A stretch of DNA of 64,000 nucleotides. Origin: Siphonodentalium dalli. Lineage: Eukaryota > Mollusca > Scaphopoda > Gadilida > Siphonodentaliidae. Position 1 is the first letter of the stretch, and each line of letters begins with the position of its first letter. The notes beneath the pieces are model-generated. The model was not told the DNA's origin and did no database searches. It saw only the letters and a list, made by a program, of their open reading frames with translations. Position numbers and translations under genes: made by a program. The DNA lies in assembly GCA_032622095.1 (NCBI GenBank), contig CP136062.1, forward strand, positions 164,942,590-165,006,589. Reading direction: 5' to 3'. Shown in pieces: positions 1 through 10,631 of the stretch.

Positions 1-525
1 GTGTATTTTAAAATCATCGCTGACTCAAATTCATTCTTTTCTTGCATATTTTTAGTTGAATATAGTAGGAGACAGGGACCAGCCGATAGGGTGACGTGGG
101 TGAAGAAGTCTCCCTATTCTTGCTCACTTCGCCCTAATTTTGCAGCCGGGCGAAGTATAAGTCACCCTGAAATTTCCAAAGTTGACCAACGAAAATCGGC
201 AAAATATTCACCCTAATTTACTGCCAACATTGAACATTGGTATAACCCAGTTATCCATTGACACTGTTGTAGATAACACCATAGTTACTATTAACATCTG
301 TATTAATCTGATTTGGGAGCATATTCACACCTGAGTGTTGATTGCAGACAGCTGTGAATACGGGTTCGTCTCCGAATGCCAGTCAACTTTAAGTGTTAAA
401 ATTAATTAGTGGGATGTCCTTCTCGATCTTGATTGACGCAGGTCATTATCCCAGCCCAATCTTTCGCCCAAGTGGAAGTTTATGATAATGGTCGAATGAA
501 CAATTGGACGTTGAGTTGAGGTTTT
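1..525. other. Unassigned leading sequence with a short hairpin
   Basis: No gene is recognised. The stretch has a short hairpin with arms CTTCGCCC (127-134) and GGGCGAAG (148-155), and scattered TCACCCT/CTCCCTA motifs. These resemble the subterminal motifs of the hAT-type element at 18868-19904, so this may be the worn end of a related element. No matching second end or target duplication was found. Confidence 0.3.
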
Positions 526-529
526 TATT

Positions 530-1040
530 AGCTCACCTGAGACGAAGTCTCCGGTGGAGCTATAGTCATCACTCCTTGTACGTCTGTCCGTCCATCAAGA
601 ATCATCTTCTTCTACAGTACCCTAAGGCCAAATGGGTTCATATTTGGTGTGGATGTTCCCTGGTTGACTCAGACTCAGATTTGTTAAAATAAGGTCACTG
701 AGACAAATAGTTGCGAAGCTTGGGCCATAACTCTTTCCCACCATAGTAATTCTTAAAACAACTTCTATTCAAGAACCATCAGGCCTATTTAGCTTATATT
801 TGGTATGGAAGGTCCTTGGGTGACTGGTGGTCAGATTTGTTCAAATGGGGTCACTGGGTCAAATAGGGGCAGAATCAGGGACATAACTCTATTCTCCCTA
901 GTAATTATTAGAACGACTTCTTCTCCAGAATAATTTGGCTGATTTAGCTAATATTTTGTATGGTGGGTCCTTGTGTGACTGGGGTTCAGATTTGTTCAAA
1001 TGGGGTCAGTGTGTCAAATAGGGGCCGTGTCAGGAACATA
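530..1040 (+). repeat. AGCTCACC-hairpin dispersed repeat, copy 1
   Basis: The element opens with a self-complementary head (530-561): AGCTCACC pairs with GGTGGAGCT around an inner GAGAC/GTCTC stem. A GTCYGTCC-rich stretch follows, then loosely repeated units of about 150 bp sharing motifs such as TTTGGTATGG, CAGATTTGTTCAAATG and CATAACTC. The same head and order recur at 14497, 16343 and 22704, so this is a dispersed family. It has no coding capacity. I associate this head with mollusc repeats; its transposition mechanism cannot be read from the sequence. Confidence 0.75.
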
Positions 1041-1280
1041 ACTTAAAAAAAAATAATTAAAAAAAAAATATTTTAAAATTTAAATCCTTGCTCATATTTA
1101 AAAAAAAAAAATAAATTCAAAATGAACAATACAAAAATATTTTTGTCATTTTAACCCCTGATTTTTTGTATTTTTTTAGACACAAAATACCCCATTCCAC
1201 CCCTTCCCCTCCACATCCCTGTCCCAACTAACACCCCCCCCCCAATCTGTACCGCCCCTGCACCCAGCCACCCACTGCAG
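1041..1280. repeat. Low-complexity A-rich then C-rich tract
   Basis: Runs of A with interspersed T (1045-1140) are followed by a C-rich strand (about 1190-1275). This looks like the degenerate tail of the preceding repeat. The same A-rich then C-rich succession follows the copy at 14497 (15050-15145). Confidence 0.5.
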
Positions 1281-1905
1281 TCATGAAAAAAAATTATTTA
1301 GAAAAACTGATACCATTGTAACATCCATAGAGTATGGTATTAGCCCCAGACAGAAAGAGTTAATAACACAGTCATCAATTCAGATATTATCTAGCTGGCT
1401 GACAGGTAGGTGTAAACATTCATGCCCTGTGTGTATCAAAACAAAATGCTGTATGTCTGACATTTGCAGAATGATGTCCCCATAGGGTGAATTTAGTGAT
1501 GTTACTCTGCACAGTAGGCTAGCATCACCAAATACACTCTCCAGGGACCTCATTCTGCTTAGGCCTCATCTTCAGGGAAGTATACAGGGTCTTAAATTGA
1601 CATTTCTACTTACTTTTTCCATTCTGTTCAGTTTCTATATCCCCTAATTTGCTGAAGATAAAATTGATAATTGAAGTGCCCAATGGGTGCACATCACCAA
1701 TTAACTGGACAACTTCAATCTGTTCCTATGTCTCCCATAGCAGTTGAGGCCTAAGCATAATGAGGTCCCCAGATGGTGAATTTGGTGATGCTAGCCCACC
1801 TTGCAGGATTGCAGCACTAAATTCACCCTTTAGGGACCTCATTCTGCAAAAGTCAGACACTATATTCAGGCTTGGCTGTTCCACTATTATATTCTTAACC
1901 ACCAC
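1281..1905. repeat. Foldback-type repeat, copy 1 (second copy at 24580-25365)
   Basis: This is a long match to 24580-25365. It contains GCAGAATGAKGTCCC at about 1468 and 1758, and the inverted form GGGACCTCATTCTGC at about 1540 and 1838, so four arms can pair as two nested hairpins. The outer match to TCTGACATTTGCAGAATG (1458) is the reverse complement of the end near 1850-1861. No coding potential is seen. Confidence 0.7.
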
Positions 1906-1964
1906 CTATCCAGTTGTACTCATTATACCCTGATTTGCAAAGAAAACTGGGGGGGGGGGGGTAT

Positions 1965-2860
1965 ATTGGATTGAATTTGTCTGTCAGTATGTCCTCCCAT
2001 CCATCCCTCTGTTGGGATGTCTCCATCCGTCCATCAATTTTGTTCTTCTCCACATACATATTAAAGACCGAATGGGTTTATATATTTTGACTCAAATTTG
2101 TTCAAATGAGTTCATCAGGTCATATAGGTGAGAAGCCAGGGCCATAACTCTTTCCCTCCATAGTAATTCTTCAAAAACCTTCAGGCCTATTTAGCTTTTG
2201 GTATGGAGGGTCCTTTGGTGAGTGGGGTTCAGATTTGTACACGTGAGGTCATTTTTAGGAAACTTTGAGGAAAATCAGTTTTCTTCAACTCTTAAAATCT
2301 ACCGTTTGAAATTTCTAGATGAATGGATCTTATAGATGGGGATTCACATTTGTTCAAATAGGGGCAGAGATAAGAGATTTAACTCTCAACCACCCACTCT
2401 ACCTGTATGTATGCTGTTTGATACTGGTATAATAATATATAGATTCCTATTGATTTCTAAGCTGCCTGGGTGGGTGCAATGAGGCCGTAGATTTGATTTT
2501 TCAACCAGTAACAGTCCATATTTTCCTACTTCGGGTTAAACTGTTCGACCGAAATAGCCACAAATTTTAACATGCTTCCACCACAAGGACCATCAGGTCT
2601 ATTTTGTTGATATTTAGTATGAAGGGTTCTTTGGTGTCTGGTATTCAAATTTATTCAGATGTGGTCACCAGGTTAAATAGGGTGGGACCATGGACATAAC
2701 TGGTTGTTTCTATAGTCATTCTTAAATTGTCTTCTCAAGAGAGGTTGGACTATTTAACTTACATATAGTATGGAGGATCCTTTAGTGACTGATATTCAGA
2801 TTTGTTAACATCAGGTCAACCTGTTAAGAAATGACGGGGCTATGGGGAGTTAACACTTTT
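1965..2860 (+). repeat. Degenerate internal units of the AGCTCACC family
   Basis: There is no intact hairpin head, but at least two worn units are present with the family motifs: a GTCYGTC-like stretch near 1978-2030, TTTGGTATGGAGGGTCC near 2198, CAGATTTGT near 2229, and related motifs at 2600-2830. A G-run lies just upstream (about 1949-1960). Confidence 0.5.
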
Positions 2861-3078
2861 GTGTTTAAAAAATCATTGAAATACCAAATTCATTAAAACA
2901 TCTATCTTTGAACTACCTAACTGATTAATCTGACATACATGTATGGTGTTTTGGGTCCATGGATAAATGGGCTTCAAACATGTCTAAATGGTTTTATAAA
3001 AAGGTGCTTGTGAGATTGGAAATTTCAAAAAATTGAGAAAGTTTGAGATGTCGGTTGTGAAATTCCAACCCAAGACTT

Positions 3079-3100
3079 GGGGGGGGGGGGGGGGGGGGGG
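3079..3100. repeat. Homopolymer run of 22 G
   Basis: Uninterrupted G run, ending 6 bases before a strong hairpin. Runs of this kind recur at 16303-16318 (G) and near 15090 and 54370 (C). Lengths of such runs are often unreliable in assemblies. Confidence 0.9.
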
Positions 3101-3106
3101 CGGTGA

Positions 3107-3174
3107 TCAGTAGTGTACAGTGGGTAATTCCAAGGTGGATATTCACCTTGAAATTACCCACTGTACACTACTGA
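3107..3174. repeat. Near-perfect hairpin, 31-bp arms, 6-nt loop
   Basis: Left arm 3107-3137 and right arm 3144-3174 differ at one position, with loop GATATT. The arm motif AGTAGTGTACA reappears at about 17051, followed after a short spacer by the same 133-bp repeat. The hairpin is therefore part of a dispersed element, not an isolated structure. Confidence 0.85.
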
Positions 3175-3184
3175 AGCCTCTCTA

Positions 3185-3317
3185 GCCACATATCGTGTTT
3201 AGATCTCCTTCTTTTAAAGTGATTATGAAAAGTTCTGACTATTGTGGTCTCCAGAGTCCCAGTCTCATCAGTCTTTGCAGTCCGGTGAGCGACCCCACAG
3301 TCTTTGACTGTCTTGTT
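3185..3317. repeat. 133-bp dispersed repeat, copy 1 (copy 2 at 17074-17206)
   Basis: Aligns to 17074-17206 end to end with identical length and only scattered substitutions. Both copies end in the same CAGTCNTTGACTGTC run. Nothing coding is conserved: one copy has a stop where the other reads through. Confidence 0.8.
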
Positions 3318-3505
3318 CATATCCATTATTTACATAGCTTACTCATTTTATATGTGAAATTATATAATTATATCAGATTATATACAATAATATAATTCTA
3401 GTCTAATGTCCAGACAAACGACCCATTGCATCGAGAAACTCCATTTTGTCAATTTCTCCTCCTCTTTGAACTCGCTTATAGTGGCCGATGCTGTTCTCGA
3501 TGGCT

Positions 3506-3844
3506 CTATATTTTCTCTTTCTTGGAGCAACTTTTCCACCACATGCCAATTGAATATATGTTGTACACAGTCCTAGAATCTGACTTGACAATCTGCTTCA
3601 TTTTCGACATTATGAGTTTTGCGCTGAGTTTGTCGGGATCTGCTTCGTGATTATGCGGCTTTCCTACACTTGTCACTATGTCATCCTTGGTGTTGACTGT
3701 ACCTGGACACCATCTAACGCAACATGTCCAGTGGATACTGTCACTCTTTCTAGTTTTAATACGATATTTGTGACAATCAAACAGCAGATTCCTCCCTCCT
3801 TTTCTGTTCTCGATAAATGAAACATTAACCTGAACATTAGCCAT
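3506..3844 (-). CDS. FLYWCH-type zinc-finger frame, probably frameshifted at its 3' end
   Basis: The 112-residue frame begins at ATG 3844. Residues about 10-70 fit a FLYWCH-type zinc finger: Y27, then W39-T-C41-C42, C46 and the H64-N-H66 pair, in the family order aromatic-W-C-C-HxH. FLYWCH fingers bind DNA or protein and are common in MULE-type transposases and in small host proteins derived from them. After residue about 90 the frame becomes weak and stops at 3506. An overlapping minus frame (3591 down to 3403) continues open for about 60 residues with a basic PRKRKYR stretch, which suggests a one-base frameshift near 3560-3590. No introns, TIRs or partner gene are visible. It could be a decayed transposon fragment or a short host gene with a sequence error. 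Confidence 0.6.
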   Translation of the reverse strand: MANVQVNVSFIENRKGGRNLLFDCHKYRIKTRKSDSIHWTCCVRWCPGTVNTKDDIVTSVGKPHNHEADPDKLSAKLIMSKMKQIVKSDSRTVYNIYSIGMWWKSCSKKEKI

Positions 3845-4141
3845 TATTATGAAAGATTATGAGAATATCACTGAAGTTGAAGTAAATTGCCTTTGCATGC
3901 ATTTATATAGGTCGATTTGAGTTCAGGTTGTTCACTCAAGGTACAAACATGCTTATATCGTTCACTCACGGAACTAACATACACTAACTACGTACCGGTG
4001 ATAACTAACTTCTAGGTTGGTCTCGTTCGGGAAATGACACTTGAGACAATTTTTATTTTCAACCAATTGAGGCGAAATGGTGAAGTTGGGGAGCAACGCA
4101 TCACCAAAAAATTACATCTTTGTAAACAAGTACAAGTTGAA

Positions 4142-4440
4142 GGGTCTCGGTGGCTCAGTCGGTTAGGTACAACTCAAGGCCGTCTCGCCCTCCAGCGCTG
4201 GCGATGAGGGTTTAAATGTACATGTTTCCATGATCTACTTTGTAACTTAAAATCTATATCTGGTGGAGTTTCCAGTTACATGCCAATGGCCAGTGGTTTG
4301 CCGCTCATGGTCGACGAGTTTATCAGCCATTGAAATCACTGTCAGATTAGCCGTAAGTGTGCAGATTGCCTCCACCACTAACGTTTGCAATGTTGTGATA
4401 TAGCCTTAGTTGCTGAAAGTGGTATTAAACCCAAATCAAT
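4142..4440 (+). mobile_element. tRNA-derived SINE with 15-bp target-site duplication
   Basis: The head (about 4142-4210) has an A-box-like TGGCTCAGTCGG of a tRNA promoter; the B box is degraded. The tail ends in GTATTAAACCCAAATCAAT, the style of tail I associate with the conserved 3' domains of bivalve/metazoan SINEs. CAAGTACAAGTTGAA occurs exactly at 4127-4141 and 4441-4455, so the insertion is fully bounded: 299 bp, plus orientation. A partner LINE would have supplied the reverse transcriptase; none is in the window. Confidence 0.9.
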
Positions 4441-4518
4441 CAAGTACAAGTTGAATGTGTCTAGCTTGAATTGACTGAAGCATTTTAATATGTGGTGGGA
4501 TTACTGTAATGATCCATG

Positions 4519-5078
4519 CACGGGGTAGGAACTGCTCCGCGAGGCTGATACCTCTTCCGATCTTCGGTCCAGTTCTTATCCGATCTGGTCAATGTCACTG
4601 GGGATTTTCCCATGGTAAATAACGCAAGTTTTACACAACAGAGATATATATATGCAGTTCATTTGTTGTATATACCTTGCCAGCTACCTCAACTATCGAG
4701 ACATACTAGTTGGAAATTGTTAAGTAAATGTGGAATAGTAGAATTTATCCATTTTAAGAAATGTTCCAGTTCACTAGTGATGGGTCCCAGTTCACCATTG
4801 ATAAGATCCGTTCACTACCCGAACATCTATGCAACAGACTTTTGGTAAAATAAGTGTGCACATGTGTATGTTTGAACTATAACTTCACACTGGACTCACT
4901 TTTTTTAAAATTTAATCGCTAATGGTTATTGCGATACGGTAGTTTGGTACACGATGTAAAGCACGTCTGTTTTGGAACAAGTACAAAAAACTTGCAAGTG
5001 AACTGGACACGGATCGATAGTGAACTGGACCGAAAATCACAAGAGGATCTTTTCTCATGGAGCAGTTCCTACCCCGTG
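4519..5078. mobile_element. Non-autonomous DNA transposon, 20-bp perfect TIRs
   Basis: Left end 4519-4538 (CACGGGGTAGGAACT...) is the exact reverse complement of 5059-5078. Similarity continues inward with gaps to about 4582 and 5018, including a shared TCGGTCCAGTTC. CCATG flanks both sides (4514-4518, 5079-5083), a possible 5-bp target duplication. The interior repeats CAGTTCAC/GTGAACTG several times (about 4766, 4788, 4996, 5020), as expected of subterminal transposase sites. A 5-bp duplication and a CAC terminus are seen in Transib elements, but the terminus is not the Transib consensus, so the family stays open. No transposase is encoded. Confidence 0.75.
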
Positions 5079-5538
5079 CCATGGCTGCATCTATTGCTTA
5101 GTTTATACATTTGTTGCAGTGACAACTTTTGTGAATTATCAGGACGTTCTGATCTTAATGAAGTGGAATGCAGGTTTTTACGTACAAGTTATGACCACTT
5201 ACCTCACGGTTACATCTCCATAAAAACAGTCCACATGACAGTTAATCCTTATATTTATATACATTTAGCGAAAAAGCTACTTTTGTAAATGTATTTAAAT
5301 TGAAAAGTGTATCGTGACAAAACCAGCCCAAAATATCCCATAGCACCCTTGGCAAAAGTTAACAGGAACAATTTCTCTTTATATTGAAACCCGATGATTT
5401 ATTAAGTCAATCCTGCGCGAGTCCAAATGCGCCCAAAACATTACACGTTCGTCTTTCCAAAACCTATGACGCATCGATGTAATTATGAGGCTGCAGTTAT
5501 GAGCTGTTGCGCGTTCACTGAGAAATAATTGCAACTAG

Positions 5539-5690
5539 CCACGTGGGCGCCGACCAATCAGAATGCTGGATTTAGTGATAATCACACTTAGTATGTAAAT
5601 ATATTCAGATAACACTGTCTCATATGATCTATAAATAGACTGCGATGTACTTAATTCATTATAATCTCAGTAAGAGTTATGTAAATTAAC
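5539..5690 (+). promoter_or_regulatory. Candidate promoter: E-box, CCAAT, TATA
   Basis: A palindromic E-box CCACGTGG (5539-5546), a CCAAT box (5554-5558) and TATAAATA (5630-5637) occur in the usual order. TGACGCA lies upstream at about 5467. The first ATG downstream is at 5691. Each element can occur by chance; the spacing and order make it worth listing. Confidence 0.3.
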
Positions 5691-5807
5691 ATGACTCTGG
5701 GATTCCAGGAGTTGAATGTCACAAGGGAATTACAGCTAAACTCATTCGGCAAACCTCACAAGTCTCCATCCCATATATACTGTCATAGGTCAAGGAGTTC
5801 AGCATGA
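5691..5807 (+). CDS. Short unrecognised frame behind the candidate promoter
   Basis: The 38-codon frame starts MTLGFQELNV and stops with TGA at 5805-5807. It lies about 54 bp after TATAAATA, so the ATG would fall shortly after the expected transcription start. No family is recognised and the length is within chance expectation. It could be a first coding exon with an unseen donor, or nothing. Confidence 0.15.
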   Translation: MTLGFQELNVTRELQLNSFGKPHKSPSHIYCHRSRSSA

Positions 5808-6400
5808 TACATGTACAATTCAAATGGCAGATTTCAGTGCAACATGGAGATCGATGAAGTTTGATGATTACGAAAGTTCGAAAGCACATTTTAAAGAGTT
5901 ACTCCCAATTCCACCACTCATCACATTCAATGTATCCCATCCATCAGTATTTATGAGGACAATGAGATGCATGCATATTCTGCAGAAGACAAATTAATAT
6001 GGCTAGGTAATATACAATCCATTGCGTTCAGTTATTAATTGTTTTTTTTTTTTTTGGTTTGTTACAGTTACCAATTTAAGTGTTTCCTGAACTGTTCTAC
6101 CTCTTCACTGTTGATATACTCGATCTAACAATTCGATTCAAGATTTGATGTGATTTTGAATCTATTGCTTAAAAATTAAAATACCCGATTCGCAGGGCAC
6201 TAGGTCAATGATGACAGACTTTCATGGGTCAACATAGACTACCTAGTTGAAGCATTTTTGGATCAACTTGACAAAGTCAAGTTTGAGCTATTGCGATGGG
6301 TTGGCATCCGTCATCTGTGACTCCATCCATGATTCATCTACAATTTCCTGTAGCACAGTCTACAAGTCGCATATCTCATCCAATCCTTTTGGAACTTCAT
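5808..6400. other. No gene seen
   Basis: AT-rich sequence with a T run near 6043-6055. No open frame, hairpin or repeat match was identified. Confidence 0.5.
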
Positions 6401-6409
6401 ATAGATCTT

Positions 6410-6800
6410 TGAGGTGGCCTCTAAATGGGAGCCATTGATCTTTTCAGAAAGTTGTTGAAAAACATGGCCACCAGCAGCCATCTTTGATTTCAAATTTGAA
6501 TATATCGGCACACCCTGCAGCCCACATTTTTTGGAGGACTGTTTTAAAAACTTACAGGCATGTTTAGGATCACCTCTAGATGGGAGCTATATATCTTGAA
6601 TGATTTTCTGTGAAAAACATGGCCATTGGCAGCCATCTTGGATTTTATTCTTTGCATGACTAAATCCTTTGGCATACCCTACAGGCCACATCCTTCATCC
6701 TTTCAAAATATGTTAAAAAACATGGCCTCCTCCAACAGCCATCTTGGATCTTGAATTTTAATCCATCAGCACATCCTGTTGCCCGAATTTATTGGGGTAT
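6410..6800. repeat. Tandem degenerate units with a 'CAGCCATCTTGGAT' core
   Basis: Three loose units share AAAACATGGCC, CAGCCATCTTKGAT, AATCCATCRGCACA and CTCTAGATGGGAGCT. Further single units occur at about 17995-18140 and 21075-21180. This is a dispersed non-coding repeat. It leads directly into the duplicated block at 18109, and related words occur at 10645. Confidence 0.65.
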
Positions 6801-7189
6801 TGTTTTGAATTTAGGCCAAAAAAAAAGAAGGTTTTAGTTCTCAGGCCCTGCCGCATTGAATAAAAAGGGCCGCATTAGGCCTTTTTATTGCAATGCCTGA
6901 TGTTATGACAAAAAAAACTTACGAAAAAATAAATTTGAAAAGTAGATTTGAAGTAGATGACTACAATTAAGAAAATGATTAGCTGATCCTCATGCTCTTC
7001 TTACAATTAGTCATTGTGAACAACTTACACTAATAGTAACTTTATACAATTGAAAGGCACAGGACTAAATTCAGGATCACATATTAGAATGGGGAGGTAT
7101 CAGTTTTTAGACAACAATAACAGTAGTTAATGTCAGGGGCATTATATAATGCTAGGTAATCCCAAGTCATACACTGGTAGTACAATGTC

Positions 7190-7266
7190 ATTTTTATGTT
7201 TACCCATACCATAGTATGGTAAACATAATGTCGACGTCCGGATTGACCACTCGTCGTGTGTCCGTC

Positions 7267-7297
<31 letters not shown>

Positions 7298-8930
7298 GGA
7301 CACTTTACGCATGGTGCGATAACTCAAAAATTTTCTATTTGATCGGAACCAAATTTTGTATATGAGTTTCTCAGACCAAAATACAGATCGAGTTCAAATA
7401 TGGGTTTGATCAGAATTTTTTTTACGGAGTTATGGCCCTTTTTCGACCTCGAATTCACGCATGCTGTCATAACTCGAACAATTTTTATCTGATCGGAACC
7501 AAATTTGGTATGCGAGTTTCAGAGCCCAAAATACAGATCGAGTTCGAATATGGGTTTGATCCGATTTATTTTAAAAATAAAATTAAAAAAACAAAAATCC
7601 GATGCTAAAACCGAAGTATATTTTGTCCGATTGTGTTCATATTTGATATGTAGGTTTATGATGACATGCCCCTCATCTGTATAGTTTTTGGTATTGATTG
7701 GTTGATCGGTTTAGAAAATAATTAACCCTTTACACACATGCTATCCAATGCAATAAGTTGAACATATTTCTTCTGATCTGCCTCATATTTCTTACCTAGG
7801 TTTTTCTTAGCATGTTCTTCGTTTGTATGGTTTTTGGTATTGTTTAATTAACCCTTTTCACTCTTATGTTTACTTAGAATTCACCCAAGCTGCTATGACT
7901 CAAAACATTTTTCATCTGATCAGCACCAAATTTGGTATATGAATTTATCACCCCTAAATACAGATCGAGTTCGAATATGGGTTTGATCCGATATATTTTA
8001 ACAGAGTTATGACCCTTTATAATTCAAGTAATTACTGCTGGTAATTTTAAGAGAACATTCTGGCAGACCATGTGTGTAATTGAAATGAGTTAATTATCAC
8101 TAGGGACATGCTATAAAGCCTGATAGTGGTACTCTTGATTGATGGCTATCTGGTGGAGTTCTGTTTTCTGTGCAATATTAAGTTAACCCCTTTACTGAAA
8201 CAGGTTCATTACTAAAGTTTATGTAAACACTATAGGACACCTATTCTAAAATATTAAATTGAAATAGTCCATTGTTACTTTGTAGGGATGTTTTACAGAC
8301 ATTGTTGTCTACATACACTGTTGTCTTATCTTAGACAAAAATTAATCCACACATTCCCAGTTCCATGATATGATGTCGTTGCAAATGATTAACCCTCTCC
8401 ACACATCATATGGTTTTGATGCTTTTCATTTGATCATTCTCCTATATTATGTCCAGGTTGATGGTGATCCACTTTTGATTTGCATGGATTTGGGATTAAA
8501 ATTAAACCATTCCATAGACACATATTATGTGATAGACAGATATAATATTATCCATTTCACTTTGATCCAGGTTCAGTAAGGGTTTCAATAAATCACCAAT
8601 TATATATTCATCATTAGAGGAAATGTCTTATTTTGAAATTCTCTCAATTGCATTTGGGCTCCAGGGTAATATTAATAGTGCTGGTATTCTTGAGACTGAC
8701 TTATTGTATGGGTTTCTAAATCCAATGACATGCTTTGTATAGACTATTTTGTGTTTATCAGTTCATTAGTTTGGGTAAGATTAACCCTATTCTATCCGAT
8801 TTGATAACTCAAATATTTCCATATATTATGTTTATACATGTAGTTCTTGGCATAGTTGACAAGAACACACCCCTAACCTGCATAGTGAGGGTCATTTGGT
8901 TTATTTGCTTAAAAATATTAACATCCTCCG
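7190..8930 (+). repeat. Dispersed repeat with palindromic 'CCATACCATAGTATGG' head
   Basis: The head (about 7199-7225) is a palindrome around CCATAGTATGG, followed by CGTCCGGATTGACCACTCGTC and a (GTCY)n microsatellite (7258-7298). Repeated units follow with CAGATCGAGTTCGAATATGG and GAGTTATGGCCCTTTTTC (7380, 7510, 7960). Units from 7580 to 8930 repeat TTAACCCTTT and TTTTTGGTATTG more loosely. Other copies: 23100-23370 (plus) and 49490-50540 (minus). No coding potential. Confidence 0.7.
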
Positions 8931-8946
8931 CCAATCCTGTTGACAC

Positions 8947-10297
8947 TAGAGCTGAAACGGTTGACCCATTCTTCTAACCGGTTAACCATCGGGGTTAACC
9001 GGATTTCAACCGGTTAACCGCTAAATTTCTAGCGGACTTCTCTCACACTAATTATGTCGACATTATGCCATGCTCCAGGGACAAACCTAGGTGAGAAGTA
9101 GTAGCTGAAATAAAGACCTTATTATTCACGGCATTTAACGATATTCAAAAACACGCATTAACGTGTTCTTTTGCTGGCTCTCGTGATGGGGAATGAGCAA
9201 GTGAAATTTGTGAATGGCAGGGGAGATCGCTTATTTGCCGTGATCAGCATATGTTTGGGCATTTGTAAAACGAGTAAAATAGTATGGGTATTGGTAAAAC
9301 GAGTAACAAAACTATATATTAAATATCTGTAATATATCATTATCATCATTGGTATATCCTCCAATGCATTATATATAAAGACAAGAAAGTAATAACTACA
9401 TGTAGAGAACAAAAAGGAAGGTCAGTTAGGTCAGACTCGCAGTCCTATTCAGTATTCGAGCTATTCGTCGGTATCATGATAGCGGACACTAGTGTTGGGA
9501 GGTTATATAATTTACGTTTCGGTTTCGGTTTTAGTATGCAATCACTTAACATATAGCAATTACTGCCAAATTGAGTGTTAATTAGTCCCACAGACACAAC
9601 CAGTTACAGAGTAGCATGGAGCATCAATTTCCTTGATAAAAGGGAAGATTATTGAAGAAGTTTTGGGTTGCTTCAACTACGATGTCTGTTGGGTCACTCA
9701 ATTGAATTGATCATATTAAATCACAACAGGGAGGAAGAACGGGAAGAGTGAAGACATTGTGCTGCTGATCTCAATCTTCAAACTTTGTCGACTTACATAG
9801 TTTTTATAAACCCCACTGTAAAACAGTTTTATATATAGTATGTCGTGGTGTGACTCCAATTTGAATCCATGTTGCTTCGTGCAGTATTAACTATTAAGTT
9901 ACGAAAGCACGCATTGCTACACAACGCCACTTTTACGTTGTCATTTCCTTGTGTGCATTCAGACTTGATACATAGTGACTGCACACATGCTTTTGTCGGA
10001 AGAAAACTTCAAAGGGTCGGAATTGATTGAAGGTCGCCGACACTTCCAGACAGTTCGAGAATTGCTACTAAGTATCTGATACTACCGCGTGTACCAATTA
10101 ATGCTTGCATTGCACTCTACTATCGGTGACACAGGATTTAGTATTAGTTTTGCATCATTTAACCTAATATTTTGAGGATTATTCACATTCACATTCAACT
10201 GACAACGGGATGCGGTTACGTCCGGTTCATATTTTTCTAACCGGTTACGTCGCTAACCGGATGCTAACCGGTTAACCGTCTAACCGTTTCAGCTCTA
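8947..10297. mobile_element. Non-autonomous hAT-type element (1351 bp)
   Basis: The termini TAGAGCTGAAACGGTT (8947) and its reverse complement (ending 10297) are perfect over 16 bp. Exact 8-bp target duplications GTTGACAC lie at 8939-8946 and 10298-10305. An 8-bp duplication and a TAGAGCTG terminus are hAT hallmarks. Both subterminal regions are crowded with AACCGGTTA-type motifs (8975-9030; 10220-10285), probably transposase binding sites. The interior has no hAT transposase frame, so it would need a transposase in trans. Confidence 0.92.
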
Positions 10298-10416
10298 GTT
10301 GACACAATGTGATAACTAAATATTTTTCACATGATCACTATATTAAGTGTGAATTGTTGAAACTTTAGCACTCATGAAAAGGTTGATGTAAGGATTTATA
10401 AAATTTATAAAAATAG

Positions 10417-10457
10417 GTATGGGTTAAACATCTGCCGATCGTGATCGGCCTCTCGTT
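10417..10457 (+). repeat. Motif shared with both flanks of the satellite array
   Basis: The stretch GGGTTAAACATCTGCC followed by the dyad GATCGTGATC and CTCTCGTTAT recurs at about 24137-24172 in the same orientation, and inverted at about 48650-48690. It contains GCCGATC-GT-GATCGGC, a perfect dyad. It may be one end of a dispersed element. Confidence 0.6.
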
Positions 10458-10631
10458 ATATAAGACTAAATGAGTTTATATGCATAACAGTTCCCTCTAC
10501 ATTTCTGGTTATTACTAGACAGAGGAAGGTATCTGTGTCCATGCTCACTATGCGCAAATAAAAAATAAAAATAAAACCCTCCCTCCCTCCCTCATTGATT
10601 GAAAATAAAATTGCCTGAGAAAACTTTTTTT

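Noticed and set aside
7142-7327. Small frame with repeated DRQTDRQTD residues
   Set aside because: It is translation of the (GTCY)n microsatellite in the CCATAG-palindrome repeat.
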